Assembly: GCA_037446395.1 (NCBI GenBank)
Contig: JBBIIP010000014.1
Coordinates: 6,296-70,295, forward strand
Direction of reading: 5' to 3'
DNA length: 64,000 bases
Source: JAAYJT01 sp037446395
GTDB taxonomy: Bacteria; Bacteroidota; Bacteroidia; Bacteroidales; JAAYJT01
Positions 60,529 through 64,000 of the stretch are shown piece after piece. The translations under genes were made by a program, and so were the position numbers. Each line of letters begins with the position of its first letter. Within the stretch, counting starts at the first letter, position 1. Under the pieces are notes generated by a model. The model had not been told where the DNA came from. It did not search any database and worked only from the letters and a program-made list of their open reading frames with translations.

Positions 60529-61746
60529 ATGCATTCTCACCAACCTACCATATTCGTTTCATTGCCTGTGTTGGATGAATCCGAAAACATATCTGCAGTG
60601 CTTGATAATATCCGGTCACAGGATTTTGAGGGCTGCATCAGGGTTTTTGTGTGTGTAAACCAACCCGATGAATGGTGGGCTGATACAGATAAAGTAGATA
60701 TTTGTATAGATAACCAAAGAAGCATTGAACTACTTTCTTCAGAAAAAAGACTCGATATTGAGATCATTGATCGTAGTTCTCCTGGGAAAGGCTGGCAGGG
60801 GCGCAAGCATGGGGTTGGTTATGCCCGCAGAGAAATAATGCAGGCCATAGCAGCAGTTGCTGACAGCAATGACATCATCATTTCTCTGGATGCTGATACC
60901 GCTTTTAATCCGGGATATTTTACATCGGTGGTGGAAACGATCAATCAAAACCCCGAATGCTCCGCTTTGTCGGTCCCATATTTTCATCATCTGACTGGAA
61001 ATCCAATAGCTGATCGCGCCATATTGAGGTACGAAATCTATATGCGCACCTATGCCATCAATTTGTTAAGGATCGGCAGCCCCTATGCATTCACTGCATT
61101 GGGATCAGCCATTGCGCTCACTGTGAATAATTATAAAAGCATTGGCGGAATCACCCCTAAAATGAGTGGAGAAGATTTTTATTTTCTGCAGAAACTCCGC
61201 AAGAAGGGAAATGTGGCCTGTTGGAATCAAGAGAAAGTCTTTCCTGCAGCACGGTTTTCAGATCGGGTTTATTTTGGAACCGGTCCGGCAATGATCAAGG
61301 GTGCAGCGGGCGATTGGAGTAGTTATCCCATCTATAACCACAACTGGTTTGATGAGATTGGTGAAACCTATAGGCTGTTTTCCTCCTTGTATACCGATGA
61401 CCTGCCAACCCCGATGGATGATTTTATTTCTGAAACTTTTTTGGAGGAAAAAATATGGTCAACCCTTCGTAAGCATTCCCGCACCGAGGAGAGATTTATA
61501 CGTGCCTGCCATGAAAAGATTGATGGGCTCAGAATACTGCAATACCTCAAATGGAAACAAAGGAAGAATCCTCTTAAAGATGAGGATAACCTGGCTTGGT
61601 TTCTTACATGCTTTTTCCCCGATGCAGCTGATTTATCAGGTTTTATATTCAAATCGTTTGATTTCGCTGCGGCGCCGATTGCTGACCTGGAGAGGATACG
61701 AAATTTTCTTACCAAAACCGAAGAAGTTCTGCAGAAGAGGCTCTAA
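60529..61746 (+). CDS. Family 2 glycosyltransferase
   Basis: A 405-aa GT-A-type glycosyltransferase from ATG 60529 (MHSHQPTIFVSLPVLDE); a TTG at 60490 would give 13 extra residues. The nucleotide-sugar binding part has VSLPVLDESENI, the metal-binding acidic motif is ISLDADTAF near residue 127, and GEDFYFLQKL near residue 215 is the usual acceptor-side ED motif. There are no membrane helices, so it is cytoplasmic or peripheral. Acceptor and donor sugars are unknown, and no glycan cluster surrounds it. Confidence 0.85.
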   Translation: MHSHQPTIFVSLPVLDESENISAVLDNIRSQDFEGCIRVFVCVNQPDEWWADTDKVDICIDNQRSIELLSSEKRLDIEIIDRSSPGKGWQGRKHGVGYARREIMQAIAAVADSNDIIISLDADTAFNPGYFTSVVETINQNPECSALSVPYFHHLTGNPIADRAILRYEIYMRTYAINLLRIGSPYAFTALGSAIALTVNNYKSIGGITPKMSGEDFYFLQKLRKKGNVACWNQEKVFPAARFSDRVYFGTGPAMIKGAAGDWSSYPIYNHNWFDEIGETYRLFSSLYTDDLPTPMDDFISETFLEEKIWSTLRKHSRTEERFIRACHEKIDGLRILQYLKWKQRKNPLKDEDNLAWFLTCFFPDAADLSGFIFKSFDFAAAPIADLERIRNFLTKTEEVLQKRL

Positions 61747-61777
61747 GAATCAAAGCGTTGAATGTCTTCGTTTTCTA

Positions 61778-63097
61778 TCAATTTGGTTCGCCTTGTATCA
61801 ATCGTATTAATGTAATTTCGGGGTTCATCCCTATGCGGCCCGGATACATGATATGACCGAGCCCTGCATTGACGTACAATTGCACACTTTTTCCCGATGG
61901 ACTTCTATGGCCATACAATCCTTTCCAATATTTTTTGAGAAGGGCAGGAGGGCTGAAATGTTTGCTCCCGATATTCAACCCCATCTGAAATGCATGGGTA
62001 TGCCCCGAAAGTGTTAAATCAACATCATAAGATGAATTCATTACCTTTTTTTGCCAAAACACCGGATCATGTGCAAGCAAAATGGTCACATCTTCGGGAT
62101 CAATGCCCAGCATCGCACCATCAAAATCATAGCGAACCGGAAACCTTTTGTGCGGGCTCCAATGGTCAATTCCCGCAACGAATATAAATGAGGAGTCCCG
62201 GCATAGTTTTTGGCTTGAGTTGCGAAGCAGATTCCATTTACATTGCGCCAGTAAAGTTTCCAATTCCTGAATATTGTTTTCCTTGCATGCAGCGTCCGTC
62301 CAGCGCAAATAATCTCCATAATCGTGGTTTCCAAGCACTGCATAAACACCATCGGGGGCCGAAAGCCGCGATAGAATTCCAACGTAGGGATATGCCTCGG
62401 ATGTACTATAATTCACCAAATCGCCTGTAAAAACTACCATGTCTGGTCTTAAAGCGTTGATTGTTGAAATAGCCTGAGATAAATACTTTATGGATGGATT
62501 CCTTCCAAGATGCAGGTCAGAAACCTGAACAATTTGATAATTATTGAAAGCCGGAGGAAGCCTTTTCAAAGTCACATCAACCTTTTCCACTTTAAAATCA
62601 TATACCCAACACGTTGCTCCCATAATCAACACTGCACCAATGACTACCGAAAGCCAAACTGAAGCCTTCATTAAAATGCGGTAGAATGTTTCGTTTTTTT
62701 GAGAAAGCATTTTCTTAAAGGTCAACTTATGAACATCCATTATCAGAAAAACAATCAACGGCATCACCCTCATCATGTATAAAATCATTGCAGTGCCCAA
62801 CCAGATAGTTCTCAAGTGAGGGTTCCAATCCAATGGTGTGATAAAGGCCATGGATGAAAAAAATGTAATAATCAGCAACGAAGGCACTACAACCAGTACC
62901 TTCATAAGGCGTTTGAAAGCAATATTTTTGATAAAAAAACCTGAAATTCGGCTAATTAAATACAGATCGCTCAACGCCAAAAGCATCAGCAAGGGCAACC
63001 GACTCTGATATGCTGGCAGTTGCCAGCCTCCCGCCACGATGGCAAAAGCGAAAACAATTAAATAAAGAGTACTTAGTAAAATTTTGTTTTTCAGCAT
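61778..63097 (-). CDS. Membrane-anchored metallophosphoesterase
   Basis: A 439-aa protein with four hydrophobic segments in the first ~165 residues, then a calcineurin-like phosphoesterase domain. All metal-binding blocks are present: VSDLHLGRN, FTGDLVNYS, LGNHDYGDY, and LSGHTHAFQMG near the C-terminus; the block ILLAHDPVFW precedes the last. This layout is the common YkuE/YaeI-like membrane type; some relatives act on lipid-linked phosphates such as UDP-diacylglucosamine. The physiological substrate here is not known. It is convergent with the glycosyltransferase gene. Confidence 0.88.
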   Translation of the reverse strand: MLKNKILLSTLYLIVFAFAIVAGGWQLPAYQSRLPLLMLLALSDLYLISRISGFFIKNIAFKRLMKVLVVVPSLLIITFFSSMAFITPLDWNPHLRTIWLGTAMILYMMRVMPLIVFLIMDVHKLTFKKMLSQKNETFYRILMKASVWLSVVIGAVLIMGATCWVYDFKVEKVDVTLKRLPPAFNNYQIVQVSDLHLGRNPSIKYLSQAISTINALRPDMVVFTGDLVNYSTSEAYPYVGILSRLSAPDGVYAVLGNHDYGDYLRWTDAACKENNIQELETLLAQCKWNLLRNSSQKLCRDSSFIFVAGIDHWSPHKRFPVRYDFDGAMLGIDPEDVTILLAHDPVFWQKKVMNSSYDVDLTLSGHTHAFQMGLNIGSKHFSPPALLKKYWKGLYGHRSPSGKSVQLYVNAGLGHIMYPGRIGMNPEITLIRLIQGEPN

Positions 63098-63244
63098 TTT
63101 ATATTAATTATCGGAAGCAATCTTTCACGGCTCTGGAAATTTTTTGAGCCTTTGTGATTTGAATCTACCGTGATCAATCGTTGAAGAAACGAATTGCTTT
63201 TCATCCATTGTTGAATTACTTTTGTGAGGACAAAATAAAGAAAT

Positions 63245-63550
63245 ATGCACAGGATAATTGTTGATAATATCGAGAATTTAAATGCATTATGCATAAGATA
63301 CAATGTAAAATCCTTGTATGCTTTTGGCTCTGTTTGCACAGAAAAATTCAATGAGAAAAGCGATATTGATTTATTAATTTCTTTTTATCCAATGGATTAT
63401 GGAGATTATGCCGATGCGTATTTTGAATTGGCAGAAAAACTGGAAAATGTTTTTAAACGCCCGGTTGACCTTGTTACTGAAAAATCATTAGGAAATCCAT
63501 ATTATATAGAGTCAATTAATAAAACCAAAACTCCTATCTATGAAGCTTGA
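63245..63550 (+). CDS. MNT-type minimal nucleotidyltransferase antitoxin (MntA-like)
   Basis: A 101-aa minimal nucleotidyltransferase with the signature GSVCTEKFNEKSDID, i.e. GSx10DxD, near residue 28. In characterised MNT/HEPN pairs the antitoxin AMPylates the HEPN toxin and blocks its RNase activity. The gene is followed directly by a HEPN gene in the same reading frame. The start could also be any of the other in-frame codons upstream, but ATG 63245 fits the family. Confidence 0.85.
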   Translation: MHRIIVDNIENLNALCIRYNVKSLYAFGSVCTEKFNEKSDIDLLISFYPMDYGDYADAYFELAEKLENVFKRPVDLVTEKSLGNPYYIESINKTKTPIYEA

Positions 63551-63871
63551 ATAAAGAAGTTACTATACGATATAAAAGAATCAATAGAATCAATCGAAAA
63601 TTATCTTGGCGAAAAACGAGATTTCAGCCAGTACATGGAAGACAAAATGCTTCGCAGGGCCATTGAAAGAGAATTTGAAATAATTGGAGAAGCAATGAGT
63701 CGTATTGAGAAATCTGATTCCACAATTCACATTTCTGGTAAACATCAAATTATCAATATGAGAAATCGTGTAATTCACGGTTATGACAAAATTGACAATG
63801 AAATTATTTGGGGTACAATTGTAAGGCATCTCCCAAAGTTGAAGCAAGAAATCGAAGCCCTGTTAAGATAA
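63540..63871 (+). pseudogene. HEPN-domain toxin (HepT-like), apparently frameshifted near its start
   Basis: The HEPN coding frame runs from 63551 to the stop at 63871 and contains the RNase motif RNRVIHGY (R-x4-H-x-Y) that MNT antitoxins AMPylate. An ATG at 63540 overlaps the MNT stop, as usual for such pairs, but it reads MKLE then TAA. Inserting one A would give MKLEIKKLLYDIKESIESIE, a normal HEPN start, so a one-base deletion is likely. An ATG at 63635 could still make a 78-aa protein keeping the catalytic motif. A sequencing error is the main alternative. Confidence 0.7.
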
Positions 63872-63894
63872 AAGCAACATGTTACAATAGATAA

Positions 63895-63949
63895 GTATAC
63901 GCCTGGCGGTGCCTGACCCGAAGCCAGGTTGCACAAAATTCCGCCATAC
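63895..63949 (+). other. Structured non-coding segment of unknown type
   Basis: An outer stem TGGCGG (63904-63909)/CCGCCA (63941-63946), extended by GTA/TAC across a bulge, encloses an inner hairpin TGCCTG (63910-63915) with GCA and CAG on the other side (63925-63933). No known RNA family is recognised. Together with the hairpin at 63968 it could be a small RNA or an mRNA leader for a gene outside the window. Confidence 0.35.
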
Positions 63950-63967
63950 TATTTCACTTTGACACTT

Positions 63968-63997
63968 AAACTCCCTGTTCCGCAGGGCAGGGAGTTT
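63968..63997 (+). terminator. Rho-independent terminator-like hairpin at the window end
   Basis: AAACTCCCTG (63968-63977) pairs with CAGGGAGTTT (63988-63997), 10-nt loop, and runs into a T-tract at the end of the window. It would terminate rightward transcripts from the MNT/HEPN genes or from the structured segment before it. Confidence 0.7.
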
Positions 63998-64000
63998 TTA

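Noticed and set aside
63895..63949. 5S rRNA or cobalamin riboswitch
   Set aside because: A few short motifs are reminiscent of both, but the required conserved cores, length and neighbouring genes are missing.
1..64000. CRISPR arrays, insertion sequences and prophage genes
   Set aside because: No regularly spaced repeats, transposase or integrase motifs, terminal inverted repeats with target duplications or phage structural genes were seen.

Overview
The window comes from a member of the Bacteroidota, probably a free-living or anaerobic member of the Bacteroidia; genus not resolvable by eye. Signs: a SusC/SusD pair, one type A and one type B T9SS sorting domain on secreted proteins, -7 promoter boxes of the TAnnTTTG type (upstream of tRNA-Asp, thrS, the RRM gene, the TonB-like gene), almost no Shine-Dalgarno use, and many outer-surface lipoproteins. 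No insertion sequence, phage, CRISPR array or rRNA operon is visible.

Layout. 1-4.4 kb: the 5' end of valS, an M48 CAAX-type protease, a patatin phospholipase and hflK-hflC. 4.8-9.8 kb: nucleotide-sugar genes (UDP-glucose dehydrogenase, UDP-glucuronate decarboxylase, dTDP-4-dehydrorhamnose reductase, phosphohexomutase). 9.8-13.8 kb: pdxH and the classic thrS-infC-rpmI-rplT operon, in which infC appears to start at a rare AUA (or AUC) codon. 14-15.3 kb: an exosortase/archaeosortase-like protein with a small membrane partner. 15.3-22.1 kb: M14 peptidase, Ca/Na antiporter, and a large secreted Calx-beta protein. 22.3 kb: tRNA-Asp. 22.5-27.1 kb: a citrate cluster with CitF, a CitD-CitE fusion and a DASS transporter.

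27.6-45.4 kb is the most distinctive region: a leftward operon of ribokinase, SusC, SusD, three exported ADP-ribosylglycohydrolase-family proteins, two tandem-domain esterases, a GRP-type sugar transporter and a small lipoprotein, with a divergent helical-repeat protein as neighbour. Its gene content resembles the ribose utilisation (rus) loci of Bacteroides. I infer that it takes up and breaks down ribose-containing compounds such as ADP-ribose conjugates: outer-membrane import by SusCD, periplasmic or surface ester and N/O-glycosidic cleavage, inner-membrane uptake, then phosphorylation by ribokinase.

45.5-52.1 kb: two T9SS cargo proteins flanking an S9 peptidase. 52.2-57.8 kb: a tight five-gene leftward operon linking an AmgK-like sugar kinase fused to a RapZ C-terminal domain, a 42-aa zinc-ribbon protein, a small unknown protein, a MurU-like nucleotidyltransferase and an AddB-like nuclease. 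57.9-63.1 kb: RRM protein, ferritin-like protein, GNAT acetyltransferase, TonB-like protein, a truncated Crp/Fnr gene, a glycosyltransferase and a metallophosphoesterase. The window ends with an MNT/HEPN toxin-antitoxin pair whose HEPN gene looks frameshifted, followed by a structured non-coding segment.
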